A program made the position numbers and the translations under genes. Positions 53,547 to 63,097 of a stretch of DNA of 64,000 nt are shown here, in pieces; the first letter of the stretch is position 1, and every line of letters starts with the position of its first letter. The notes beneath the pieces are model-generated. The model made no database searches. It saw nothing but the letters and a program-made list of their open reading frames with translations, and was not told where the DNA came from. Source of the stretch: WJKG01 sp964627305 (GTDB lineage Bacteria; Zixibacteria; MSB-5A5; GN15; FEB-12); NCBI GenBank assembly GCA_964627305.1, contig CAZVHP010000005.1, forward strand, positions 124,001 to 188,000. Reading direction: 5' to 3'.

Positions 53547-54911
53547 ATGAACATCGCCGAACTGCTTGCCCAGTCTCTTACCGACCGCAAAGTGACCACT
53601 CAGGCTGATCAGATGGCGGTAGCCTCACGCGACGAATCAACCATGCCGGCCGTTGTGCCGGAAGCAGTGGTCTTAGCTGAAGCGACCGAAGATGTCATCG
53701 CCGTTGTCAGGTTATGTCGAGAACACGCTGTCCCAATCACTACGCGAGGCGCAGGCAGCGCTCTTGAGGGTTCGACGATTCCCTGCAAGGGGGGCATTGT
53801 GCTCGACCTCAGCCGCATGACGGGCATCCTTGAGTACTGGCCAGAAGACCTGCAGGTTCGTGTCCAGCCGGGGCTTGTCTACGACCATCTGAACGAACGC
53901 TTGAAACGCGACGGCCTATTCTTCCCACCCTCGCCGGGCGGGTCTGGTGACATCGCCACTGTGGGCGGTATGGTTGCCACCAACGCCAGTGGTATTTACT
54001 CGGTGAAGTACGGCGGAACCAGGGAATATATCCTGCAACTGGATATTGTCACCGGCGAGGGCGAGCGGTTGACGATCGGCAATCGGGCGATCAAGCGGTC
54101 GTCCGGCTACAACCTCGTGGAATTGGTTGTCGGTTCGGAGGGTACGCTGGCCATCGTCACCGCTGTCACCCTCAAACTGGCCGGGTTGCCTGAAGGGCGG
54201 GAGAAGGCAGCCTATCGTTTTCCTGATGAAACGAAAGCAGCGGAGGCTGTGTCGCACATGCGGATGTACGGGCTGGACATCGCCGCTATCGAGTTTCTTG
54301 ATCGCCAGCTCATTGCAGCTCTAAACAGATTGAAGGACTACGGCCTCGCAGAGGTCCCCTGCCTGTTCCTTGAGTTTCACGGCCCCAAGGAAGTGCTGAG
54401 ATCAAGTGCCGATCTGGCTGCTGAGATCTGCGGCGAGCTTGGCGGCATAGCCTTCACGCTCGCCCAGGGACAGAATCCCTGGGAGATACGTCATTGGGCA
54501 ACTGACGCGGTTAAGCATCGGCAACCCGGCTTCACCATCATCCGCAACGATGTCGCCTTCCCCATCTCCAGATTACCCGAGATGGTTGCTTTCTGTCACG
54601 AGCTCGGGCAGCAGCATGGCCTGCTTATCCATACTTTTGGGCATGTCGGGCTGGGGTTGCTTCATGCGCTGATCCTTGCCAATAGGGAGAATGAAGACCA
54701 GTGGCAACAAGCTATGACGGTGAATGATCAGATAATCGAAAGAGCGCTGTCTCTGGAAGGCACTATCTCCGGTGAACACGGTGTCGGTCTGGGACACAAG
54801 AATTTGTTTGGCCGCGAACACAGTCCTCATGCCATAGAACTGATGCGCCGGATCAAGAATCAGTTTGACCCGGCGGGGATCCTTAACCCGGGGAAAATTT
54901 TCGACCTGTGA
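53547..54911 (+). CDS. FAD-linked oxidase (GlcD/D-lactate dehydrogenase-like)
   Basis: The 454-residue product has the FAD_binding_4 domain (about 35-175; T-R-G-A-G-S-A-L-E-G, P-G-G-S-G-D-I-A-T-V-G-G-M) and the FAD-oxidase C-terminal domain (about 215-452) with the H-T-F-G-H-V-G-L-G-L-L-H and G-E-H-G-V-G-L signatures. It oxidises a D-2-hydroxyacid such as D-lactate or glycolate. No iron-sulfur partner subunit (GlcF-like) is adjacent. A possible promoter is TTGCTT (53460) and TAGATT (53482). Confidence 0.92.
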   Translation: MNIAELLAQSLTDRKVTTQADQMAVASRDESTMPAVVPEAVVLAEATEDVIAVVRLCREHAVPITTRGAGSALEGSTIPCKGGIVLDLSRMTGILEYWPEDLQVRVQPGLVYDHLNERLKRDGLFFPPSPGGSGDIATVGGMVATNASGIYSVKYGGTREYILQLDIVTGEGERLTIGNRAIKRSSGYNLVELVVGSEGTLAIVTAVTLKLAGLPEGREKAAYRFPDETKAAEAVSHMRMYGLDIAAIEFLDRQLIAALNRLKDYGLAEVPCLFLEFHGPKEVLRSSADLAAEICGELGGIAFTLAQGQNPWEIRHWATDAVKHRQPGFTIIRNDVAFPISRLPEMVAFCHELGQQHGLLIHTFGHVGLGLLHALILANRENEDQWQQAMTVNDQIIERALSLEGTISGEHGVGLGHKNLFGREHSPHAIELMRRIKNQFDPAGILNPGKIFDL

Positions 54912-55018
54912 CAAGGTAATATCTTTCGGGCGAGCAAATCCCCGCATTGACTAAGTACCTGCAACACAATATATTCAAATAGCAACTCTGGAACCGTCAC
55001 CAGGTGCAAAACTATAAT

Positions 55019-55720
55019 ATGAATATGAAACCCATTGTGCTCACAGCGACCTTGCTTCTGGTGTCCGGAAGCATCTTGGGCGAACCGGTCCTGAAGATCG
55101 AACCAGAGGTGTTCCAGTTCGGCATGATCCCCCGCGAGGCCACTGTTGCTCACTATTTCTGGTTTGAGTCAGCCGGCACTGACACAGTTTTCATTGACAG
55201 CATCAAGACCGGGTGTGCCTGCGCGACGATGCCGATAGAGCAGGAACACCTTGCGCCCGGTGAGAAGATGCGGGTTGGCCTGTTCTGGGATGTCGGAAAA
55301 CGGATTGGCTCGGTTTTGAGTCATCCCTATATTTTCTACAACGGCAAGGAGCTGCCCACGTTTGCCGGCCTTCGGGGGCAATGTCTGCTGCACATGGACA
55401 GCCTGCGGCCGGTAACGGTGCGACCGCACCGCGTGGACTTCGTCCGCCTGCCCGCAACCTCAAAGTCCATTGACGAGATCGAGTTAGCTTTCTTAAACCT
55501 CTCGGATGAGCGGCTGGACCTGACTGTTGTGGCGAACAGCGCCGAGGAACTGATCGAACTGAGGCTTCCCAAATCGCTCAAAGCCGGCGCAAGTGTCACT
55601 GGCAGGGTGATTGTCCGGCCCGAGCATGCCGATGAACCATTTGAGCGGTCTTTTACGCTGGAATTCTCTGACGAGAACCGGACACGGCTTACAGTACCTG
55701 TCCGACGTAAGGTATATTAG
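55019..55720 (+). CDS. DUF1573-family secreted protein
   Basis: The start is uncertain (GTG 55004, ATG 55019 or ATG 55025; none has a strong ribosome site). From 55019 the product has 233 residues with a signal peptide (K-P-I-V-L-T-A-T-L-L-L, cleaved near I-L-G). A DUF1573 Ig-like domain (about 22-115) carries the family's C-x-C motif as T-G-C-A-C-A, and a second beta domain follows. The neighbouring gene is a paralogue in which the first of these Cys positions is a TGA codon. Confidence 0.82.
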   Translation: MNMKPIVLTATLLLVSGSILGEPVLKIEPEVFQFGMIPREATVAHYFWFESAGTDTVFIDSIKTGCACATMPIEQEHLAPGEKMRVGLFWDVGKRIGSVLSHPYIFYNGKELPTFAGLRGQCLLHMDSLRPVTVRPHRVDFVRLPATSKSIDEIELAFLNLSDERLDLTVVANSAEELIELRLPKSLKAGASVTGRVIVRPEHADEPFERSFTLEFSDENRTRLTVPVRRKVY

Positions 55721-55810
55721 ACTGTGTTTGCAAGGCTGAAAGAATACTGCAGTAGCCCCGACAGGTCCTTTGGCCGACCGCTTTCGGGGTTCGAATGTGC
55801 ACGGAACTTG

Positions 55811-55816
55811 TATAAT
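55811..55816 (+). promoter_or_regulatory. Possible -10 element of the second DUF1573 gene
   Basis: A perfect TATAAT lies 38 bases before the GTG start at 55854. The -35 region is poor, with TTCGAA at 15-base spacing the best match. Confidence 0.4.
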
Positions 55817-55853
55817 GATGACAACCCACATGAACCATGAAAGGTAGCCTACC

Positions 55854-56678
55854 GTGAATCTGTCACGATACCGAATCGCCGTTTGTGTTCTGGTAGCATT
55901 ACTGGGCGCCGCTTCGATGGCGACGGCGGCACCACGCCTGGATATCGAAGGAGACTCTTTCGATTTCGGCTTCGTACCGCAGAATTCCAAGATCACGCAC
56001 TCCTTCTGGCTGAAATCGACAGGCGATGACACGCTGCGGATTGTCCGCGTGGTGCCTGGGTGAGGGTGCACGCAAGCGCCCTTGCAGAAGGACGCTATCG
56101 CTGTCGGTGACAGCGCAGAGCTTGAGATTATTTTCGACACGAGGCAGTACAACCGGAAGATGTCCAAACGACCGAAGATCATTACCAATATCGGTCCGCC
56201 GGACAAGCACGTTGCCATTAGTTGTACGCCGGTGGTGCGACCGGATTCGACATATCCGATCACCTTCAACCCGTACAAGCTTGATCTGACTCAGTTCGGC
56301 GAGAAGGTACGCGAGAATGTTACATTCGATATTACTAACGTCTCCGATCAGAAGGTCCAGTTCGAAGTCATTGCCACCCGCGATAATCTGTGGGAGATCG
56401 AGTTGCCGAAGTCGATTGATCCGGGAAAGACGAAGAAGGCAGTTCTCAAACTCACCAGGCAGGGTTTGGAGCAATCCTTCGAGAAGTCATTTACCATCCA
56501 GGTGAACGATGAGAACAAGAGCCGCTTCACAGTCCCGGTTAAGCGGTCAATCCATACTGCTCGTCAGCACCGAGTCGTGACCCCCGCGACGACGACCAAC
56601 CCGACAAGCGCGACTGGTACTGAGGGAAAAGCCGGCACCGGATCGACACAGAAAGACAAGGGCAAAGGCGGCAAGTAG
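55854..56678 (+). CDS. DUF1573-family secreted protein with in-frame TGA (candidate selenoprotein)
   Basis: GTG start with AAAGG upstream. A signal peptide (1-26, ending A-T-A-A) leads into a DUF1573 domain with D-F-G-F-V-P-Q-N-S. At codon 70 (56061-56063) the frame reads P-G-[TGA]-G-C-T-Q-A-P. The TGA sits where the family has the first Cys of its C-G-C motif, and aligns with T-G-C-A-C in the upstream paralogue. The frame stays open for 205 further codons, encoding the rest of the domain, a second beta domain and a Thr/Gly/Lys-rich tail (275 codons in all including the terminal stop). TGA is an ordinary stop elsewhere in the window. Either the TGA is read as selenocysteine, or a single TGC-to-TGA change has broken the gene. 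I favour keeping it as a coding gene pending checks. Confidence 0.7.
56064..56121 (+). promoter_or_regulatory. Candidate SECIS-like hairpins downstream of the TGA
   Basis: Three possible stems follow the TGA: GGGTGC/GCGCCC with a 6-base loop right after it (56064-56081); GCAAG/CTTGC with loop CGCC (56072-56085), which places a loop G about 15 bases from the TGA; and a perfect 7-bp stem CGCTGTC/GACAGCG with loop GGT (56099-56115), extended by GCT/AGC. None is a textbook match: known bacterial elements put the apical loop roughly 16-37 bases after the TGA. Confidence 0.25.
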
Positions 56679-56740
56679 GCGCGGGTCTCAAAGACAGGGT
56701 CCCTGCCTACCCAAAGGAATTCGGAAAACCTGGCAGAACT

Positions 56741-56774
56741 TGGCGCCACTCGACTCAGCAGTTGAGTGGCGCCA
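56741..56774. terminator. Strong hairpin terminator between convergent genes
   Basis: A 15-bp stem (56741-56755 with 56760-56774, one G-T wobble, outer arms TGGCGCCACTC/GAGTGGCGCCA) with loop CAGC, followed by TTCTTTGCTT on the plus strand. It ends transcription of the DUF1573 gene and may also serve the minus-strand GWxTD gene. Confidence 0.8.
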
Positions 56775-56896
56775 TTCTTTGCTTCGCCGACCAGCGCCAT
56801 GTCTTGCGCACTAATCTGCGCCGAGGCCTATGCCTCAACACACCATGGCGAGATCACAACGGGTGATTTCGTGCCCGAGTATTCCGCAGGGGTGTC

Positions 56897-58366
56897 TTAC
56901 TCGCCCTCGAACTCGGTGAAACCGCTCCTGAGGAGGTTCTCCCACGCTTGGTTGTAGATCTCGCCATAGACGTTGGAGTGTACCAGACGGAAGTCGAAGT
57001 TTCCGGACCAGTCTTCGAAAATAAAGTACTTCCCCTCACGCATGCGGTGGTAGTACCACACCTGATACGGATTGCCCGCTCGAGGAGCTTGCTTGTCCGT
57101 GATTTCATCGTAGAACCCGTAGGTCATCAGTACTCGTCCACGGTCGGTTGACCAGCCGTTGTCTCTGCCGGGATTGTTAGAGAACATCCTGTTCGCGTAT
57201 CGCCAGAGCTGGATCGCCGCTATGCGGTTTTCGATCACGGAGGTTGCCGGATCTTCATCGTTTTCAATCCAGAACTGCCTCAGGAAGTTCTGCTTTCCTT
57301 CGTCATTCAACCCCTTGAGGATTTCTCGCTGCTCCTCGCCTATGGACCAGTAGCTAACCTGCACCTTCTGTTCGACACTCAGCGTGTCGTAGGGGTCCAG
57401 CACAGCTCCGGGGGTCCTGGCAAACTGCACGAACTGCTGCGATACAATTCGCACCGGTACCATAACCGTGTCACTCTGCCCACCCTCAAGGTCGCTGGCA
57501 ACAATGCGAATCCTGTAACCTCCGGACGGCCACGAACTGATATTCAGTGTCTGGGCGATTGAGGCATTCTGGCCCGGCACATCCATGACACGACCACCGA
57601 AGTTCTGATAAAACACGCCATCATCCCCATAGGCCTCAAAGGAAATGCGCCAGCGTGTCGTCCGATCCTCGTCATAGTCGAGGTTGTACACTTCGCCGAA
57701 GATGTAAGCAATTGAGTCTCTGTCGGCGTAGGTACCCGTGGGATTCGGGATGACAAGATAACCATTGCGAAGCAACCTCTGATTAGGCCCGTCGTAACCC
57801 GGGCCGGCGTAGCTGATTCTGAAGGCTGTCTGCACACCCGCCAGTTCAAGCCGGTCGCGCTGAGACGGTTCCACCAGGATTTCGGACAGGAAGTATTCGC
57901 CATCACGCTTGGACACGGCATCGATAACAGTCACGCGAGCAGCGTACGTGCCGGGCTTAACCGTCAGCGCCAGCTTGTCAAAGACCATGTGGTCTTCGAT
58001 TGCAGCCTCTGCCGAATCACTCACCTTGAGCGAGAAGTACGTGTTTGCCGAATCGATGACCCAGCCGTCTTCGTCGTATAGATCGACCTGGGCAAACACT
58101 CGTCCGTACCAGGACGAATCGACTGAATCCGGACGGAAGAAATCAAACTGATTCCGATTCATTCCGAACGGAAACTCGACCACGGCTACACTGTCATACA
58201 CGGGGTTGTTATAGACCACAGCTGAGGCGTACACGCCTATCTTGCTTTTCTCCGATGCTGACACAGCCGAGGCTGCACAAAGCAGAACCAGCATCGACAG
58301 CAGAACTGAAGGCCTGAGTCTTGAAAGGATAGCCTTGTAGGTCGCATTGAGTATCAGCTTCTTCAT
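56897..58366 (-). CDS. GWxTD-domain secreted protein (second of tandem pair)
   Basis: The start at 58366 (M-K-K-L-I-L) follows AAGGG; the longer upstream frame overlaps the preceding gene. The 489-residue product has a signal peptide (about 1-36, ending A-V-S-A-S), a beta-rich N-terminal part, and a C-terminal GWxTD domain with the motif G-W-S-T-D-R-G-R-V followed by P-Y-Q-V-W-Y-Y. GWxTD proteins occur mainly in FCB-group bacteria and have no established function. It starts 17 bases after the other GWxTD gene. Confidence 0.88.
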   Translation of the reverse strand: MKKLILNATYKAILSRLRPSVLLSMLVLLCAASAVSASEKSKIGVYASAVVYNNPVYDSVAVVEFPFGMNRNQFDFFRPDSVDSSWYGRVFAQVDLYDEDGWVIDSANTYFSLKVSDSAEAAIEDHMVFDKLALTVKPGTYAARVTVIDAVSKRDGEYFLSEILVEPSQRDRLELAGVQTAFRISYAGPGYDGPNQRLLRNGYLVIPNPTGTYADRDSIAYIFGEVYNLDYDEDRTTRWRISFEAYGDDGVFYQNFGGRVMDVPGQNASIAQTLNISSWPSGGYRIRIVASDLEGGQSDTVMVPVRIVSQQFVQFARTPGAVLDPYDTLSVEQKVQVSYWSIGEEQREILKGLNDEGKQNFLRQFWIENDEDPATSVIENRIAAIQLWRYANRMFSNNPGRDNGWSTDRGRVLMTYGFYDEITDKQAPRAGNPYQVWYYHRMREGKYFIFEDWSGNFDFRLVHSNVYGEIYNQAWENLLRSGFTEFEGE

Positions 58367-58382
58367 TGTTCCCTTCCAGTAA

Positions 58383-59723
58383 TCAAAAATCCGGACGTTG
58401 CCCCCGACCGTCATAGGGGTACTGCAGACGGTAGTCGCCATCAAGATTGAGATCGACAAAGGTGAATTTGCGATAGATGCCGTCGCGGTAATAGTGCCAC
58501 TCCTGATACGGCACACTCGACAGCGAATAAGGGTAGTCATCGATCTCATCAGGCTCACCGTGGCTGATGTAGATGCGTCCCCTGTCGGTCTTCCATCCCT
58601 CGCGGGTCATATGTCCGAAGCTCTCGTTGGCAACTCGCACGCGCCGGTAGAACTCGGTCTTGATCTCATTGGTGGTACTTCCGGGCGTCGGGTCAAGCTT
58701 GTTCCAGAACTCGTTGAACGCGGTCCGTCGTTCTTCGACAGTCTCAGCCTTCTTGAGTTCGTCTACTTCCTTGCGACTGGCAATGTATGAGATCTGCTCC
58801 ACCAGCGTCTCATAGTCCTGATCCATGAGGCTTTCGACGGACCAGTAAACAGCGAACTCTGCTCGCTGCCTGTCAAGCGTTCGGAGTCGACGGCCGAGCA
58901 ATGACACCTCCAGTTCGTATTCTCCCGGGTCGAAGCCATCAACCGTGATGTTGCGCAGTTGCCGAGTAATCGGCTCGGTCAATTCGGTATGGAGCGAGTC
59001 TCGGTAGACCATGGAGCGGTTCTTCTTGCGTATCAGGGTCTCGACAACGACACTTTCGATGTCGGAGCTTCCGCGATAGATTTCGACATAGAACAACAGG
59101 GGATTGTCACCATCGCCCCCATAGCCATGATTCAAAGAAGGGACGACTACCATATTGCCCTTGTGAAATGCGCTGTGCTCGGCCTGCGTGGAATCCCAGG
59201 AACCAACGGCCTGGACCATCTCTATATCTGAAAGTCGGGGCGGCTTATCCCACCGCGGTGTCAAATCAACCTCGAAGTCGTGAGTATGAGTCGGCCCGCC
59301 ATCGAGACTGCGGAGGGTTGCCCTGATCTTGTACCTCCCGGGCTGCAGAAGGAAGTTTGCCTGGTCAGTGCGATAGTCGAGGGCCGAGCGACCGGCGTCG
59401 GCCACCCGCACCGTTCCCTCCTTGGTGTATACATCGCCGGGCTGACCGCTTCTGCCCTGAACGTCTATCCTGACGTAGTAACGAGCCTGATCTACCCTGT
59501 CCTGCTTCTTGAACTTCAGCGCGTTGTTGAAGAACTGGAAATACACTTCAAGCCGAACGAGCGAAGAATCCAGCGTGGAGAACTGCGCCCAGTCGACCAG
59601 AAACTTGGCGTTGTTGTCCGGTGTCTTCGTGACGATGCGCCCGGCCTGCGCCGACGTTCCCGCCAATCCCACGACCAGTAACGTCACCAACACCAATCTG
59701 AGTAGAGTATTCTTCATAGACAT
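58383..59723 (-). CDS. GWxTD-domain secreted protein (first of tandem pair)
   Basis: The 446-residue product has a signal peptide (M-K-N-T-L-L-R-L-V-L, ending T-S-A-Q-A-G), an N-terminal beta region and a C-terminal GWxTD domain with G-W-K-T-D-R-G-R-I and P-Y-Q-E-W-H-Y-Y. It is a paralogue of the gene that follows. The pair lies downstream of a MacAB-type operon on the same strand, after a 175-base gap in which I see no gene or clear promoter. Confidence 0.88.
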   Translation of the reverse strand: MSMKNTLLRLVLVTLLVVGLAGTSAQAGRIVTKTPDNNAKFLVDWAQFSTLDSSLVRLEVYFQFFNNALKFKKQDRVDQARYYVRIDVQGRSGQPGDVYTKEGTVRVADAGRSALDYRTDQANFLLQPGRYKIRATLRSLDGGPTHTHDFEVDLTPRWDKPPRLSDIEMVQAVGSWDSTQAEHSAFHKGNMVVVPSLNHGYGGDGDNPLLFYVEIYRGSSDIESVVVETLIRKKNRSMVYRDSLHTELTEPITRQLRNITVDGFDPGEYELEVSLLGRRLRTLDRQRAEFAVYWSVESLMDQDYETLVEQISYIASRKEVDELKKAETVEERRTAFNEFWNKLDPTPGSTTNEIKTEFYRRVRVANESFGHMTREGWKTDRGRIYISHGEPDEIDDYPYSLSSVPYQEWHYYRDGIYRKFTFVDLNLDGDYRLQYPYDGRGQRPDF

Positions 59724-59898
59724 CTAATCCGTTAAACGCGTTCAGCCGCCAAGCCGTTTCAATAAACGGCACTGCGGCAGACCACGCAACCTCTAACTAA
59801 TGACGAGACGTGCGCCGATTGTATGCATAGCAAACACTGCTCGCGGTGGATCGGGCCAGGAATTGCGATGATATTAGATAATAACGGTGGTCGGACTG

Positions 59899-61149
59899 CT
59901 ACTCGTAGCGCAGCGCTTCGATCGGATCGAGCCAAGCCGCCTTCGCTGCCGGATAGATACCTGACACCAACCCCACCGATACCGAAACGGCAAATCCAAC
60001 GATGATCCAGAAGAGCGATATCGATAATGGAAAACCGAGTGCGGCATTGAGGCCAATTCCCCCCAGAACACCGATAATCACACCGACTATGCCACCAACG
60101 GCCGATAACGTGGTGGCCTCGGTAAGGAACTGCAGGATAATATTGGAGCGCTTGGCTCCAATAGCCTTCCGGATTCCTATCTCGCGGGTGCGTTCTGTCA
60201 CCGAGACCAGCATGATGTTCATCACGCCTATGCCACCGACCATCAGTCCGACTGAGGTGATGATGATCATGGCCAGGTAGATGTATCTGGTGATGTTCGA
60301 GACCTGTTCCTTGATGCTGTCCTGCGTGGACAGGTGGAAATTATTCTCGCTTCCGAACGGCACCCGACGGTAGACCCGCAGCGCCCCAATGATCTCTTCC
60401 TTTGCCTGATCAATCAGTTCAAAGCTCTTCGCTCTGGCCATCAGAGAGAGAGCCTCGTCCCAGGGGTGAAGCTTCTCGAATGTCGACAGCGGTATGGCGA
60501 CTTTGTTGTTCTCGTACGAGTTGCCGAAATTGGAACTGATCTCCTCAAGTACTCCAATCACGCTGAACCGGTTGCCGTTAACACGTACTTCCTTGTCGAT
60601 AGGGTTTTCGTCCTCAAAGAGGGTTTTGGCCACATCGTGGCCGAGTACTACCACCATCGCCCGCTGTTGCTCATCGATGTCCGTAATGAAACGCCCCGCA
60701 CTGACGTTCTTGTCCTTCACCTTCAGAAAGTCCGGCCAGGTGCCCATCAACCCGATATTGGTAGCCTTCCTGTTCTTGTACTTAGCGACATTGCCGCCCG
60801 GCGCCCAGTAATGATTCATCGGCGCCACCCCTTCTACCGATGGGCAGTTGTCTCTGATGGCAACGGCCTCCCCCACTGTGATTTCGGGACGATTCCGCTC
60901 CGCCTCGGTCAGGCTGCTCCAGTCCACATCGTGCCCGAAACGCTCGATATCAATAATGTTGCTGCCGATGCTGTCGATCTCCTGTGCCATGGCACCGTCC
61001 AGACCATTGATGATGGAGGCCAGTCCAATGACCGAACTGACGCCAATGAGCACCCCAAGAATAGTCAGAAAAGATCGTAGCTTGTTGCTCCTCAGCGACG
61101 ACAGGGCCATCAGGACAGCATCCTTGATTTCGACACTGGTCAGCATCAT
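59899..61149 (-). CDS. MacB-type ABC transporter permease (FtsX/MacB_PCD)
   Basis: The 416-residue product has an N-terminal membrane helix (L-R-S-F-L-T-I-L-G-V-L-I-G-V), a periplasmic MacB_PCD domain (about 45-260) and three C-terminal helices with the FtsX core (G-G-I-G-V-M-N-I-M-L-V-S-V-T-E-R-T-R-E-I-G). It lacks its own ATPase domain, unlike E. coli MacB. It starts 15 bases after a paralogous permease, so the two probably form a heterodimer driven by the ATPase at 62385. Confidence 0.92.
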   Translation of the reverse strand: MMLTSVEIKDAVLMALSSLRSNKLRSFLTILGVLIGVSSVIGLASIINGLDGAMAQEIDSIGSNIIDIERFGHDVDWSSLTEAERNRPEITVGEAVAIRDNCPSVEGVAPMNHYWAPGGNVAKYKNRKATNIGLMGTWPDFLKVKDKNVSAGRFITDIDEQQRAMVVVLGHDVAKTLFEDENPIDKEVRVNGNRFSVIGVLEEISSNFGNSYENNKVAIPLSTFEKLHPWDEALSLMARAKSFELIDQAKEEIIGALRVYRRVPFGSENNFHLSTQDSIKEQVSNITRYIYLAMIIITSVGLMVGGIGVMNIMLVSVTERTREIGIRKAIGAKRSNIILQFLTEATTLSAVGGIVGVIIGVLGGIGLNAALGFPLSISLFWIIVGFAVSVSVGLVSGIYPAAKAAWLDPIEALRYE

Positions 61150-61164
61150 AACACTGTCCCCTGA

Positions 61165-62388
61165 TTACTCATAGCTAAGTGCCTTGATTGGGTCAAGCCG
61201 TGCCGCTTTCATCGCCGGATAAATCCCGAATATCACACCAATCCCGATTGAGATCGACAGCCCCATTGTGATTGCGAGCGCTGATGGTGAGATGTCGACA
61301 TCGATCATGCCGACTAGTGATTTCGCAACAAGGAAGCCGGCAATGATGCCGATCAACCCTCCCGAGAGCGTGGTCATCAGCGCCTCGAACAGAAACTGCA
61401 GGAGAATGTGGCTCTGCCTCGCTCCGACCGACTTGCGTATCCCGATCTCGCGTGTACGTTCAGTCACCGATACCATCATGATGTTCATGACGACGATTCC
61501 GCCGACGACTACTGACACTGAAGAGATCCCTACCAGTCCCATACGGAACATACGGGTCACGTTGTTGAGAAACTCAAGAATATTGTCAGCCGTCAGAATG
61601 GCGAAATCGTCCGGTTTGTCATACGGCACCTGCCGCTTGGCCCGCAGCACCATGCGCACCTCATCCATAGCCTGATCCATCGTTTCCAGGGAGGCCGCTT
61701 TAATGAAGTAGTTCAGCCGCGATCCCTGAAATCCATAGTGCTTGGTGAAGGTCTCAAAGGGAATGACGACGAAATTGTCACGCTGATTGCCCATCATCGA
61801 GCCCTGCTTCTTTGCGACACCAATGATGGTGTGCTTGACGCCGTCGATACGAAGCTCTCTGCCGATCGGGTCCAACCCCTCATACAATCGTTCCCTGATG
61901 GCGTCACCAATAAAAACTACTCGCCGACGATAGAAATCGTCTTCAAACGAGTGGAAACGTCCTTCAGCCACCTCAACATCGACAATATCGATGTACTCGG
62001 CGGTGGTACCGAGAATATTGATGTTCTTAATGTTCTGTCCGCGATAACGAACATTGTCGGTAGCTGTACTGGCCGAATACGCAACTGTCTCGCACAGGTC
62101 GCACCCGGCCCTGATCAGATCGCCGGTTTCACGGTCGAAGGCCTTGCGCTTGGACACCTCCAGCCACTGCTCGTGAGAAGTTACAATGCCCCATTTCTGC
62201 ACAATAAATGTGGTGGGACCCAACCGACCCAAATCGGCTTCTATGGCCCCCATGATCCCCTCCAGGGCTGAGATAATTGTCATCACAGAGGTGAACCCCA
62301 CTACCACCCCCAGAAGCGTCAGCCCTGAGCGGAGTTTGTTCGCCCACAGTGCGTGCCAGGCCAGCCCGATGAGTGGTAGAACGATCAT
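61165..62388 (-). CDS. MacB-type ABC transporter permease (FtsX/MacB_PCD)
   Basis: The 407-residue product has the same layout as its neighbour: an N-terminal helix (L-T-L-L-G-V-V-V-G-F), a MacB_PCD periplasmic domain and three C-terminal helices (V-V-G-G-I-V-V-M-N-I-M-M-V-S-V-T). The periplasmic domain contains C-D-L-C. Its ATG overlaps the ATPase stop codon (ATGA), indicating translational coupling. Confidence 0.92.
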   Translation of the reverse strand: MIVLPLIGLAWHALWANKLRSGLTLLGVVVGFTSVMTIISALEGIMGAIEADLGRLGPTTFIVQKWGIVTSHEQWLEVSKRKAFDRETGDLIRAGCDLCETVAYSASTATDNVRYRGQNIKNINILGTTAEYIDIVDVEVAEGRFHSFEDDFYRRRVVFIGDAIRERLYEGLDPIGRELRIDGVKHTIIGVAKKQGSMMGNQRDNFVVIPFETFTKHYGFQGSRLNYFIKAASLETMDQAMDEVRMVLRAKRQVPYDKPDDFAILTADNILEFLNNVTRMFRMGLVGISSVSVVVGGIVVMNIMMVSVTERTREIGIRKSVGARQSHILLQFLFEALMTTLSGGLIGIIAGFLVAKSLVGMIDVDISPSALAITMGLSISIGIGVIFGIYPAMKAARLDPIKALSYE

Positions 62389-63095
62389 CCCGAGGTACCG
62401 TTTCGCTCCCCCACAGCGACTTGTTCATCAGAAGCAAGCTCACCATCGAGGATCGACAGCACGCGATGGGCATGCAAGGCAATGTCCCGCTCGTGCGTCA
62501 CCAGGATAATGGTATTGCCCCTGTCGTGGAGCAGGTTAAACAGCCTCATCATCTCCTGAGAGGTTTTGCTGTCAAGATTTCCGGTGGGCTCGTCGGCCAG
62601 CAGCAGCGACGGGTTATTTACCAGCGCTCTGGCAACCGCAACTCGCTGGCGTTGCCCGCCAGATAGCTCACTGGGCTTGTGGTACATTCTGTCGGCAAGT
62701 TCCACCTTCTCCAGAGCCTCCTCAGCCAGCCGCCGTCTCTCAACGGCACTGGTGCCATTGTAGATCAACGGCAGCTCAACGTTGTGCAACGCCGTTGCCC
62801 GGGGCAGGAGGTTGAACGTCTGAAACACGAAGCCAATCTCGCGGTTGCGGATATTGGCCAACTCGTCGTCATTCATGTGGCTGACAGGCTTCCCGTTGAG
62901 CCTGTATTCACCCCTGGTCGGCGTGTCAAGACAACCAACGAGATTCATGAGGGTTGACTTGCCTGAACCCGACGGCCCCATGATTGCCACGTACTCCCCT
63001 TTCTCAATCCGCATACTGACCCCGCGCAGTGCATGCACCTCCTCGGAACCCATAACATAGGTTCTCCACAAGTTCTCAGTTTCTATCAGTGCCAT
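62385..63095 (-). CDS. ABC transporter ATPase (MacB/LolD type)
   Basis: The 236-residue product has Walker A G-P-S-G-S-G-K-S-T, the signature L-S-G-G-Q-R-Q-R-V-A, Walker B L-L-L-A-D-E-P-T-G-N-L-D and the switch His (V-T-H-E). It belongs to the LolD/MacB clade that powers mechanotransmission-type export. It starts 2 bases after the adaptor subunit's stop codon. Confidence 0.95.
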   Translation of the reverse strand: MALIETENLWRTYVMGSEEVHALRGVSMRIEKGEYVAIMGPSGSGKSTLMNLVGCLDTPTRGEYRLNGKPVSHMNDDELANIRNREIGFVFQTFNLLPRATALHNVELPLIYNGTSAVERRRLAEEALEKVELADRMYHKPSELSGGQRQRVAVARALVNNPSLLLADEPTGNLDSKTSQEMMRLFNLLHDRGNTIILVTHERDIALHAHRVLSILDGELASDEQVAVGERNGTSG

Positions 63096-63097
63096 GC

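Noticed and set aside
55854..56678. Alternative genetic code with TGA as Trp or Gly
   Set aside because: TGA terminates many genes in the window (for example at 2577 and 5447), and only one internal TGA at a Cys column was found.
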